From Metallyticus violacea (Eukaryota; Arthropoda; Insecta; Mantodea; Metallyticidae): a stretch of DNA of 64,000 bases. The translations under genes and the position numbers were made by a program. Under the pieces are notes generated by a model, which was given only the letters and a program-made list of their open reading frames with translations, made no database searches and was not told where the DNA came from. The DNA lies in the NCBI GenBank assembly GCA_030762175.1, contig CM060831.1:78374501-78438500 (forward strand), in the 5' to 3' direction. This document shows positions 23,640 to 35,005 of this stretch, piece by piece (position 1 is the stretch's first letter; each line of letters starts with the position of its first letter).

Positions 23640-23752
23640 CTCATGTAAGGAAAAACCTAGAAAAAAACAACAACAATCTTAACCAGACCTCTCCGGGAAC
23701 GGAACTTCGGATTAGTAGTCGCAAATGCTACCACTGTATCACGGAGGTGGTC
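23640..23752 (-). mobile_element. Possible SINE of a third family
   Basis: On the minus strand, GATACAGTGGTAGCATTTGC and AAGTTCCGTTCCCGG look like A and B boxes of a tRNA-derived head, followed by AGGTTTTTCCTTAC. Only one copy is in the window. Confidence 0.4.
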
Positions 23753-24249
23753 ACTTATTAATAAGAAGAGTAATAAAATGTGAGTGTACATGATCAAGTT
23801 CTAAATTAATTAATCACATGTTGCATACAAGTGCAAAAGTTCAACGCACAAGACAAAAACCCAGGTTTAACTAAAATAAAGAATTCTGCACACACAAATA
23901 TCTCTTTTCCCTCACCAGGTAAAGAGCTGGAAAGAAATCAAAGGTAGCATGTAACCTTCCATTTGTAAAGCGGCTTCACTATTATGACCTGCCGAAACAT
24001 ATTGCGAGAACCACTGGATCATTTGTCCTTCGCGCGACCGCTCCACGTGCAGTTGACCAGGTCTCGTCTCATTCCCACGCTTGCAAGCCGGCCGGGGAGC
24101 CGGAGGGGAGGTCAACACGAATATAACTATAAGAATATACTTGTATGATGTGTGACAGTATATTAAGTTCTCATACACGTATTAATAATGTTAATATGGT
24201 TCGATTAAGGTACTCTGTTCCCCAATGAGTATTTATTTACCATTCGTAA

Positions 24250-25160
24250 GTGCGTACAGAATCAGCTCATGATGTATGGAAATTGTTCCAAGAAAGATTC
24301 TCTGATATTCAACTTTCAAGTCGATTTACAGATTGTTAAATAAATTTCGAGAAAATGGAGGTATGCTTAAGAAACAGCGTCCCCGGCATATACAGTACTC
24401 ACATAATAGTGGACACGCTCTGGAACGTTCCCCTAAAAATCACTTCAGCAAACTGGAATGTCCTATTCCTCTGTTCGAACGGCTACAAAGCTACTGATGT
24501 TAACACTCTATAAAATTACTGCAAAAACTTAAACCGGGTGACCCTGCATCCAGAAGTGATTTTGTGAATGTATTTTGAATAGGGTGTATGGCGGAAAAAT
24601 TGACCCTATTTAATTTTTTTTTTTAGTGGGCATGTTAATTCAAAACAACCGATACTTCATAAAAATCTAACCTGTTTCACGATGAACCGCTGCATTACCA
24701 AAAGACAGGAGTCTATGGCCATTAGTGGCGAGAGAATAATAGTTTTTTAAAGAAACAATTGTGATAGTTATGTGCAAGAACATTTTTAACTTTTTTCCGT
24801 GAATTAACTGTGAGGGAACGAAGGTTCCAGGCTTTTCAACAGGGCTCTACAACGGCACATACAGCCTATGTTTCCTTTCATGCATTTCATCAAATATAGA
24901 GTCATCACTAACAACATATGACTCCCCCGGTCCCCCGATTTAACGCCTTGCGATTTTTACCTCTGGGGGGCATTAAAGGAAAAGCTATACAAGACAGCTC
25001 CACACACACACATTAGATGAACTGAATATTCGTGAAAGAATTTCTTCCATTTCTCAAAGGGAGCTGTAGAGAGTAGCAGACAATTTCATTAGGCGATGCC
25101 AGAATTGTATGGAAAACGAATGAGGCAGTTCCAGCATCTTCTTGATTGATAATGGTGAGT
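24250..25160 (+). pseudogene. Tc1/mariner-like (DUF4817-type) transposase relic
   Basis: The N-terminal helix-turn-helix remains as QERFSDIQLSSRFTD (near 24289). Broken frames follow, with LFHDEPLHYQKTGVYGH near 24680, FQQGSTTAHTAYVSFHA near 24833 (the N/S-x-x-A-H-T-A catalytic region), C-D-F-Y-L-W-G-like sequence near 24955, and a tail F-I-R-R-C-Q-N-C-M-E-N-like to F-Q-H-L-L near 25140. There are many stops and frameshifts. The ends were not found. Confidence 0.72.
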
Positions 25161-25423
25161 AGATATGTCTTTTAAGTGTTAGTAATAACTAACGAGACAA
25201 TCATAGCTTCGGACTTTCTGACTCCCGGTCAAGTGGAGTCTAGCAAAGGAAAACTCACCCATTATTTTGGTGTCTATTATCTTAAAATTAGGATTTACAC
25301 AAACTAAATGTGGCATATTTAAGTTGTCACACTCAAGAATATAACTAATGTTTTCTTAGAAAAGATAGCTTCTACATAGAAAGGTTGTGCGCAGTGCAGA
25401 ATGTTCTTTCTCTTTCACTGAAC

Positions 25424-25712
25424 AGTGTCGGTCTGGTGGTGTAGTGGTAAATCGTACTTGCCTTCTAAACCCAAGATCACGAGTTCAAACCCGGTCAGGG
25501 TCGATGGATTTTTTTCGGGCGTAAAAATCCTAAGCATCACTTCCTTCGGAAGGGAAGTAAAGCGGTGGGTCCCGTGTCGTACATTTACGGATTGTAAAAG
25601 AACATCAAGCCTGAAAGAAGAGGCCTCTGAGCAAAATTTGCAGCCGTTTTCCTCCCTGAATTGAATCGGACGCTGATGACTTGAGATGTTAAAGAGCGTC
25701 CTTAAATAAAAC
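25424..25712 (+). mobile_element. SINE-B copy, full length
   Basis: Head GGTGGTGTAGTGGTAAATCG and B-box GAGTTCAAACCC, full body, end AGAGCGTCCTTAAATAAAAC. Confidence 0.9.
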
Positions 25713-25769
25713 AAATCAACGACAACCAATAACCAGCTTTTTCTTTCCCACAATAACGCATTTCAAGTG

Positions 25770-25770
<1 letters not shown>

Positions 25771-25842
<72 letters not shown>

Positions 25843-25843
25843 T
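25771..25843 (+). repeat. (ATT)n microsatellite
   Basis: About 24 uninterrupted ATT units. Confidence 0.97.
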
Positions 25844-26599
25844 CGTTTTTTCACAAGCGTACTCATTTTAATGGAAAGGTTTTTTCATGAAGAAGTAATT
25901 TATAAAGAAATGTGAGGTGGATACTGAAAACTATTGATTTCGACAATCCCAGCAGTTCTGTGTTGAGTTAAATGTAATGCCTGGAAGCTAAAATAATAAT
26001 AGTTATACTTTTTACACTTTATATAAATATTATAGACATTATTATGCTCTAACAGAATGGAGTTACATAAAGACATTTTATTACCATATAAAATGAAAGT
26101 AAATTGTGAGTTTTCAAGAATGCCTATTCCCTGAATTTATAAATATTTACTAAATTTATTTTTCAAATTTTTAGGCTGTACGAGACAACTAGACATAATC
26201 GTTAGAATTAAATATAAATAAAAAAACGTTATTCTCCTTATAGGACTGAATAATAGTTCTAAGAGAATTTTTGTGACATAACCTTGACTTTACAGGAGGT
26301 CTTTATATATCATAAATCGCGTACAAACGATACTGATGGAAATCATTTTCTCAAAGTAGGGTCATAGAGTGGGAAAATAAAATTGCAATTGTCTTCTTGT
26401 ATTATTATATTGAAAGAAAAATAAGAAATTAAATACAAAATTAAAACTATAGTTTAGATTTTACATATCAGATTTTCTTACAAGGATTTTTAATGTGCAG
26501 AAACATGTCCTGAAATGCAAAGTATCATTAGATGTTTGGAAATAGGTAGTAGCTGTCAAATATAATTTTCAGTTTGTTTGGATACAAATCTTTTCACCT

Positions 26600-27500
26600 T
26601 ATTTCCTAAACAGCATATCAGACCGTTTATTTTCTATGCGTGTGGCATGTCCCTTTTGTAGGAACCATGTGTCACGCCATGGCCTACATATTATTGTCCA
26701 CTTGTCAGAAAACAAAACAAGCTCTTTCACTTACTTTTCAGTCTGGGTATTCATTTAATTCATTACAAACTTCAAATTTCATTTCTCACTTTTTGTCCTG
26801 TTTCATGCCGTACAAAGCAACACCTTGGACGAATCAAATTCAGAAATGATTTGTTTGTATACGATATTTCTGCTACTTGTTTTACTCGCTGTTTAGGTTT
26901 ATGTGTTCAATTCTATTTTATTTGCTATAACTGTAGGCAATATTCTTGGTTCCAAGCCCTTGGCCCAAATATGCATTAGCCAGTTTGCATTTCCTAGCCA
27001 CTAATCTGCTCAGCGACGGGAGCTTTAGCCATGATCACTCAGGTAGAACTGACAATGCCCGCACACATCTGAACGTTTTCATCTTCCACTGCAAACACAA
27101 CTCTTGCATTTTTTGCCACAGAGACTGACAAAAGTGAATTTGTATGTTTATTTCTTCCTGTTTGCTTCCAAAGGCCACGTGGGATACAAAACTGAGAGAG
27201 GTATTGAATCCAAATGATCCGTCAGAAAAATAGTAACTTTTCCTGTTGTAGATCCTCGCACCAAATACAAATCTACTTCTTCGTCATCAATTTTTACAAA
27301 CGAAATCCCATCCAGCAATCTTCGAATTTTGGTCATTAACCAGTACAGTTTGGTAACTTAGGAACGGAATAATATCCTTCCTCAAACACTTGAGCACAGA
27401 ATAGAATGATCATTTCTAGCACCTGACTACTGTCTGGAATGAGCAATTCAACAAACGATGCAATGATCCGATCTGCCAATGGGTTCTTTTCTCGTTGATG
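26600..27500. other. Coding-like but unidentified stretch
   Basis: The minus strand has a 62-codon open frame at 27148-27336 with an acidic, strand-rich product (KIDDEEVDLYLVRG) and a Cys-rich extension in another frame (GKKCKSC). It looks like a decayed transposase, but I cannot assign a family. Surrounding sequence at 25850-26600 and 27500-27960 shows nothing recognised. Confidence 0.3.
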
Positions 27501-27968
27501 CATACCCATGTAATGAAATTGTTGTCGATGTATTGTATCTATCCAGTAGTAATAACCATCAAGGTTGAGGGCAGGCTTTCTTCGCTTTGTTTCACGACAA
27601 TACTTTCACTAGTCCCACATTTACTTAAAAAAACAAAGTTCGTTATCACTTTACAACTTGAAGTGGGGAATAAGATTAGCACCACGTTGTATAACAATGT
27701 ATCATGTGGTAATGCGAATTACTTCTCTATTTGTTAAATTAAGTTAGCTCGACGATGAGAATTCACATGCACTATCGTATCTACCTTCCCACTCCACATT
27801 CGGGAATAACTATATTGTCTTCCAGTTCCGGTAGAATCTCTTGTTATTTCAGATTTGCTAACTGGGTCGAAAGAGTTGACGAATAAAAGTAATTAAAAAG
27901 CACATCGGTTGCTGAACAATATATGATGTTTATTGTTGTGCTCGATAAGTACAATGCTTGTAATGAGA

Positions 27969-28232
27969 TTGATTTATTTATTTATGGACGCTCTTTAACA
28001 GCTCAGGTCATCAGCGTCCCATTCAACTCGGGGCGTGAAACGGCCAACAAATTTTGCTCAGAGGCCTCTCTTTCAGGCTTGAGGTTCTTTTTCGTGCCGT
28101 AAATGTACGACACGGAAGCCATACCTAGGATTTTTACGCCCGAAAAAATCCATCGGTCCTGGCCGGGTTTGAACCCGCGATCTTAGGTTTAGGAGGCAGG
28201 TATGGTAACCACTACACCACCAGGACCGACTT
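27969..28232 (-). mobile_element. SINE-B copy with target-site duplication
   Basis: Flanked by CTTGTAATGAGA at 27957-27968 and 28233-28244, an exact 12-bp duplication. A short internal deletion removes part of the body (CCCACGGCTTTAC is absent). Confidence 0.94.
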
Positions 28233-28910
28233 CTTGTAATGAGAGATTGTTGTAATGTTATAAGAAGTAGAGTGAATCGCGAGGAAGCTGTGATTGTGTA
28301 TGTATATCTTATAGCAAAACTGATAATATGTGAGGTTTATTGTTGTACTCAATAAGTACAATTGTTGCAAACAGAAATTGTTGTAATGTTATAATATGTA
28401 GAGCGAATCGAAGACACGTGATTGTATATGTATATCTTATAGCAAAACTGATAATTACGACAATATTTCTAAGTCTGTTGAAAAGTATAACAATATTCAG
28501 TTTTGGTTTAACTTTACTTCTCTCGCGTGTTATTTCCCTAATACTTAAAGACAGTTTCAAGACGTGTTATATTTCCATTTAATTATACTCGCATTCCAGT
28601 TAAAAATGAGGTTATTGTGTATGCAAATTAAGCTTGAACTCGCGTGTTCCAATAATGTACGATAGGTTTCTTACTACTGATTAAGCGAATTGCTTTCCAT
28701 GGCGATGATTGACTGAGTGTGTAAAATTCGTAATCTTGCATTGATGTTTTGTATGTTTGTCGATGTCGCATTTCGTTTCAGACAGTTTTATTCACGTTCT
28801 TAGCGCCTGTCATTTGTCAATTTTCTAACTTGCTTTGCCGCTATCTCTGATTGGTGTATTCATAATTTTTAGGGTTGTGTATGTGTCCTGAAAGAAATCG
28901 TTACGTTTAA

Positions 28911-28911
<1 letters not shown>

Positions 28912-28948
<37 letters not shown>
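28912..28948 (+). repeat. (GT)n microsatellite
   Basis: About 18 GT units. Confidence 0.97.
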
Positions 28949-28952
<4 letters not shown>

Positions 28953-28959
28953 ACATCAC

Positions 28960-30690
28960 GCCAACAGACAAGTTAAATCACACATTGTAGGAACACGCAT
29001 GGTTTACAAACAACGAATCCAATATAATCAAAATGAATATTAATAATGGGATCCTGGGGTTTTTCGCTTCAACGTCCATTTGAGAGTGAGGTGGGTAGGT
29101 GTATGATTTTCTCAGAAGATTGCTCAATAGGCGGTTTAAGTTCTTGCAGTCTCTACATTCACTACTCTCATATCACACAATTGAATTCTATAATATAAGC
29201 TTCATATCTAGTGGGTTTATCGTAATAAGACTATTTCTTTACGACCTCTGCATTATCCGTTGATAAGAACGAGATGCAGTTCTTAAGTTTCGTCCTGACT
29301 ATATCACATAAGTGAGTATCAATTTTCAAAGTAATCTGTCTTTACAGCAATGCATTTCTCACATGTCTAGATTAAGATTTCAATCTTTTTAAAATCCGAA
29401 GTTTTTTTCTGTAAAATGTTCATCTATTCTCGTAAGCTTAAAAGAACAGGTAACAAACAGTCGCTGGAAGCCAAACACGGACTGTAAGACAGATGATGCA
29501 GCTCCTGGGAGACTGCCTTACCAACAACAGCCATGTGGACTGAGGCAGCAGATGAACACAACTCATCATTTCAAGTCTTTCGCTTAATGACATTGCCCAA
29601 TTGATGGACAGTATTTCTCAGTCACATTTTGTTCTTTTATTGGAAGTCTGTCATCAGAATTTTTGTGGTGCCCCAAAAATTTTATCACCGTCATCTGCCT
29701 CGTGGACTGTGGGACCTTGACCTTACTAGGGAGTGTTTCATCCTTCTTCCGTCACTCTACCCTTTCTCTTTTTTGATATAAGGTTCATACAGAAGAACAA
29801 AATTTCGTTTTTTCTGACGATTCCAATAATCTCCTGGCAAAGGCTCAAAAACTTCCAACATCATTCTACATTTAAACTGCTGAAATATTCAAGTTTCCCA
29901 TTTTGCACTGATCTTATGCAAATGTTGATGAATGCGAAGCACAGATGTAGACATTTCTTTTGTCTTCAGACACCTGTCACTCGGACTTCCTCCTTGACAA
30001 GGAAGATATTTCCACCAGCCCATCCTCACCCATTCATCAAGGCTTTCGCTGCTCAAACAAAATAACTTTGACCCCTTTTTTCAGAGCGGAATATGAAGCA
30101 GAAGCTTCCTCATAAACACTGTTAAGGCGTTGTTTAATATCAATGGGCGAAAATAAAACATTAAATGACTTCTCTGTTCGCAGTTGAGAACATTATGCTA
30201 TATTAAGCTGCACGTCTGACAGAAATGAGGCTCTCTCCAAGCAAATGAACGGGTGGCCGGAAAGAAAATACAGTGTTTAGAGGCCTGAAGCATGTGCGTA
30301 TATCGCAACAATGAAGCTCTTGCAGACCCATACCTCATACTTCTAAAATTATATTTCAACTATTAAATTGTTTATAGGCCTCGATCAGATAATTTTAATT
30401 GTTTCATTAACCAGTTAGACAAAGTTCTCAATTCCTTGTACATAAATAATATAAATATCTTAGTTTGTAATTATTTTAATGTGAACCCCAACTGATAATG
30501 AATGGCATCCTTATCAGGGAGCTATAATTTAGATTATACAGTAAATTTGTCACCCAGAATGCAAAACAACTGTAGATAATGTATTTATAGTAAGATTTAA
30601 CATATGCTATATCAAATGGATTATTGGTTCGCAGATGCGAGTGTTAAATTAGCAATAAAGTAAATTCATCTGGCAAACAACACTGTGCTC
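28960..30690. other. No recognised gene
   Basis: The longest open frame (29733-30065, +, 110 codons) has no splice context or motif that I recognise. Part of 29450-30120 is less AT-rich and may be an unrecognised old transposon. Confidence 0.3.
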
Positions 30691-30702
30691 ATATGGTTAG
30701 AG

Positions 30703-30896
30703 ATCGAGACTGATGGATGGGTCGTTAACGAGAGCACTCGTGAGCAGGAGGTCTGGAGTTCGATTCCCGCCAGGGCCGTCCCCCTTGACTGAGGTTTTCC
30801 TCAGTTCTTATAAATGGCAAATGCTGGGGAGATACCCTATATTTAGGCCTTAATCATTTTCTTCCTTAAAAAAGGGGCGTTAAACACTATTAAAAA
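30703..30896 (+). mobile_element. SINE-A copy with internal deletion
   Basis: Head with GGTCGTTAACGAGAGCACTC and GAGTTCGATTCCCGCC, shortened body, end GGGGCGTTAAACACTATT. Confidence 0.82.
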
Positions 30897-30989
30897 TTTG
30901 GTTATGAAAATTAGGGAGCTGTTCATTCTTATGACATAGCACATCATATTTGAAATTCCTAAATATTGTGTTACGGCATTTTGAGGCCA

Positions 30990-32540
30990 ATTTTCCTAAA
31001 AATAACTGACCTAAATAGCAAATTGTGGTTATCCACTGGGATTAAAATATCATGCATAAATAAAAGAAATATTTATTTACAAAGTAGAATTAACAATGAC
31101 AACTGTAAGATGTACTGTAAAATCCTGAATAAAGTAATTAAATTATTGACGAGCAGGTATTTCTTATAAGTCAGTAATACGTTTAAAAATAAAATTAAAC
31201 CTGCAGGTCAGATAAAGAGCATAATACATCCTTTTAGGTTATCCAAATATGGAAATTAATAATTTACAGGACATTGCAAATGCTTTTAACAGTCAGTTCA
31301 TAACATTAGGAGACAAATGTGTAGTCATAAACTATTTAAAGGTCAAGCCACTGGAGCTATTAACAAAGTATTTATGTAAACACAATTTTCATCATAAATT
31401 TACTGCTGGGCCAACTTCTCCCAGCGAAAACGAAAAAATAATTAAATCATTCAAACGCAAAAATTCGTTTGGATGGGATGAGATATGTACTAAACTATTA
31501 AAAAACTGTTCATCTCAACTTAGTAAACCTCTCAGTCATATTTGTAACCATTCATTAAAATCTGGAATATTTCCAGAAAGAGTGAAATACGCTATTATTG
31601 AAACCTGTTTTCAAAAATGCTGACAGAAGTCTACCATCAAACTACAAACTTATATCACTTCTAAGTTCATTCTCAAAGTTTCTAGAAAAAACCGAGCTAG
31701 GAAACGCCTAAACTTAAATAATGTTTTAACATCCTCCCAGTTTGATTTTAGAAATGACTAGGCTACATTTAAACTCACTGCAGAAAAAGAAACACTAGAT
31801 AGTAAGAAATATGCTGTTAAGATATTTTGATTGTAGCACTATTACAAAATTTAGATTGCTCTGGGGTTTAAAATGGTTTAAATCTTATTTGTGTAATAGA
31901 ACGCAAAACGTTGTAACCTGTAACCAGGAATCCTTGGTAGGGGGTTTAAAAAAAGGTGTCCGCAGGGATCAATATTGTGTCCTCCAGTTTTTAAAATGTT
32001 TATTAATGTTATAACTCTAAGTCATGAACCAAAAGTGCTACTTTGTGCTTGTAACAGTGAAATCACAAGAACTTTTGCCAAATACAAATGATGCAGCTAC
32101 AAAAGTTTTTTATGAAATTAGCTCATGGTTTCAAGTCAATAAAATATCACTCAATATAGATAAGATACATTTTATTAAATTCTGAACCAATAACTAAGAA
32201 TAAACGTATATCAGATCTTACAATCAATTATCAAGACCATATCCAAAAAGAAACCAGTCGTACAAAGTGTTTGATCAAATACTTAACTGGAAGAAACATT
32301 TGAAACGATATTCCTAAACTTACTTCAGCCTGTTATGCTCTACGAGTTGTTTATGATATACTTTGCATATTTTCATTCTGTAATGAAATATGCAATTGTT
32401 ATTTTGGATAACTCTTCTTATAGGGAAAAAGCGTTCCGTTTGCAAAAGAAACTTATTACAATAATCTGTAATTACAATAATTACAATAATAATTCTTTAT
32501 TGTACTTACTCTCACCTAAGAATACATCAAACATGTAGTA
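30990..32540 (+). pseudogene. LINE reverse-transcriptase relic (Jockey/CR1-like)
   Basis: Ordered but broken + strand frames are seen. A linker (ISCINKRNIYLQSR, near 31050) is followed by a 124-codon open frame at 31249-31623 with DIANAFNSQFITLGDK and NSFGWDEICTKLLKNCS ... SGIFPERVKYA, the opening reverse-transcriptase blocks of insect non-LTR elements. Then come NYKLISLLSSFSKFLEK near 31640, a decayed region with WFKSYLCNRTQ near 31880, and a C-terminal MIYFAYFHSVMKYAIV ... SSYREKAFRLQKK (32353-32480). The catalytic Y-A-D-D block is not visible. Many frameshifts. Confidence 0.8.
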
Positions 32541-32659
32541 GATAATTTCAATCGAATTTCAGTGTACGGTTCAAGTATATTTGTATCCATTTGTTAACAA
32601 AATTTATATCCATTATATAGAGCATTTAACATTTCTTCATTTGCTACCTGTTCTTCTAA

Positions 32660-33195
32660 GAACGTCGTATATATGTTATCTTGTAAGCTTTGCAAAGCAT
32701 TTAATTTTATATTGGTTTAACTTCTACTGTTGTTTCGCTACGCATGAACAATCATAGACGTTCTGTTAAAACCAAGTCTCCCTTGCCGGTTGCCCAACAT
32801 GCCTTATCACACTGTAAGGATTTTGATGATGCTTTTAGTCTAACTCTTATTGATGCGTTACCTACACAATGCTGTGAAAGTTTACTCAGAGATAGAGAAA
32901 TGGCAGCTATATTATTGCACAAAGCGCGTATACCATCGGGTTTATATCTTACATATTAATTTTTTTCTTGTCGCTAATTTCATCTGTTTCCATGCATAAC
33001 GCAACCTTCGATATTCAATATTTATTTTTATCACCTTCACTTGTCTTTTTGCCATAGAAGAACTCAAGCAGTTCGAAATATAGCAATTACAAATCTGTGA
33101 CTATTTCTAAGTGTTTGATCCTTTTCTACTTTTCTAGTTGTTGTTGTTTTAGTTGCATTGTTAATAGTGTTACATTGTTTTCAGGTATATATAAT
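32660..33195 (+). pseudogene. Penelope-like GIY-YIG end plus 3' tail
   Basis: LSCKLCKAF near 32675, then a 71-codon open frame at 32744-32959 with MNNHRRSVKTKSPLPVAQHA and RIPSGLYLTY, fits the C-terminal half of a GIY-YIG endonuclease (C-x-x-C-x-A-F ... R-M-N-x-H-R). After TAA, the tail AGAACTCAAGCAGTTCGAAA ... TCTGTGACTATTTCTAAGTG ... TTAGTTGCATTGTTAATAGT runs to an AT run at about 33190. This is the same tail found in the palindrome at 16299-16516 and the foldback at 53020-53134. The reverse transcriptase is absent (5' truncation). Confidence 0.65.
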
Positions 33196-33895
33196 CTTTA
33201 CATTCACTAAAACAGAGAGAAATTTCAAAGTTTCGAGTTACATTCTGCATTTAAGATGATGTTCATATGTTTCAATGAAACAAAGACATGTTGCTATTTA
33301 AAAACAATTACAATGTGCTAAGCAAATGTATACAAACAACAATAAACATTCAAAAGTTCCATCGTTTTCAGTTGCTTTGAAATTTAATTCAAATTTTATT
33401 ACAGTAAACAGTAAGGCAAACGTTTTCTGAAGGTTAATACAGAGCGCTCTTACAAGTACACACATATTCCAAGACTAAGCTTTTGTCAAATATAAAACAT
33501 ATGCATCGTTATAAACGCAGTTTATGTGCTGAATTAATTTGTCCTTTTATTTTGAAACAACAGATAATTAAACGCTAGAGCACTTTCAGGAATACTACTT
33601 TTAATGGTCCGATTTCCCTAAAGTTCAGAGAATATTTACTTATTTTATTGAAATGGTATATGCCGAGTTTTGTTGTGCTAAAACACATACTGTTGTCACT
33701 AGAGCGATTTTAAAATGCTGGGTTTCAGGTAAACCCCTACTGCTAGTAATGGCATTTCACTGATTTTCAGAAATATATATAAACTTTTCCTATTTTATTT
33801 CAATGACTCAGTTCATAAACATGTTACTTATTTTTTTTAAAAAATACTCACACAGCATAGTTTCGTCTATCAATGTTCATATATTTTATTTAATT
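33196..33895. mobile_element. Partial foldback-like element
   Basis: 33200-33560 matches the left arm of the element at 14325 (GATGATGTTCATATGTTTCA, AACGTTTTCTGAAGGTTAAT, GCTGAATTAATTTG). One or two monomers follow, then at about 33805-33895 sequence in right-arm orientation (CAGTTCATAAACATGTTACT). The outer ends are missing. Confidence 0.7.
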
Positions 33896-33907
33896 AATGT
33901 GTGCATG

Positions 33908-35005
33908 TAAAAGATAAAGCCCATATTCGATTTAAGGTTCCAAACATTGATAGATAATATGTTTTTAATGATATAAATTTAATAAGTTTGTTTGCACATA
34001 TTTTTATGTTGGTTAATGACTTTAATTTTCAACTCAAATATTCGTCGGTAATACGTTTTAAATCATATAAATCTAGTAAGTTCATTTGTATAGATTTCAT
34101 ATATCAGATAAGGCTATTACAATGTATGTCTTAGTATTTGTTTGTTGGCCTTTATGGCAATACTAAATAATATAATTGTAACGATTCAAAGAAACACTTA
34201 TATAGCCAAAAATATGAAAATATTAAACTACAGATAAGAAAATTGTAATACTAAGTGAATAAACCAATGGCAAGCGTAACAACATTAATAATGTGTACCA
34301 AGAATGAAACACGAGACAGACAGCTTTGTTGTGACTAAATAGAAATTAGCGAATTTCATTCGCTTAGTATACGTATGTTGAAAATACATTGTAATAACAC
34401 TATACATTGTAATGTATAGTGCTATTACTGTAATAAGTGACGCGTTATATCTCAAAATTTGTTAGTTATGCGCTGGATTCCGTAGAGAGAAGTTGTGTTT
34501 TAAATTCCATTAGCAGAAATCGTGGTTCTTACTCCGTATAAAGAAACAGCATTTTAACATTACGTAAATATAAGTGGCGATTAATATTTTTTGAAAGATA
34601 TTACAAAATTATTATTTGTGGTAATGACAGGAGTTACGAGTTTGAATTAATATTCATATAGGAAAATAGTATACGAGTTACAACAGAACAAAAAGAACAG
34701 TTTTCGGGAGAGAAATATAAATTATAACACGTCTGTCTCGTATTCAGTCTGCATCTCAGAGCATATCGTAATCAGAAAAGTTTATAACAAAACATTAATA
34801 AACTCCGTAGATTTCTACACATTGTGATTTTGTTATACTTAAAGTCACACTCCTTTCACCCCAGAAGTAATAACCCGAAAAATCCAGCTATAGTACCGAA
34901 CCCTGAACTAGTCAAGCATTTTGTGGCGGTAGTTGGGAACGACATCAACGCCTAAGACGGCAAACGCCTACGTCGGCGTCCATTATTTCCGCTACACTTT
35001 TCAGT
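33908..35005 (+). repeat. Promoter-bearing dispersed repeat, copy 1 (LTR-like)
   Basis: About 1.1 kb shared with 57140-58222. It has TATAAAT (34716-34722) 30 nt before the A of an initiator-like TCAGT (34744-34748), then AATAAA (34797-34802). That order resembles the U3-R-U5 plan of an LTR. A gag-like start that follows in copy 2 has lost its ATG here. A near-perfect 18-nt-arm inverted repeat (GTAATAACACTATACATT-GT-AATGTATAGTGCTATTAC) lies at about 34391-34428. Confidence 0.65.

Noticed and set aside
25771..25843. Regularly spaced repeat considered as a CRISPR-like array
   Set aside because: It is a plain ATT microsatellite; there are no spacers, and the genome is eukaryotic.
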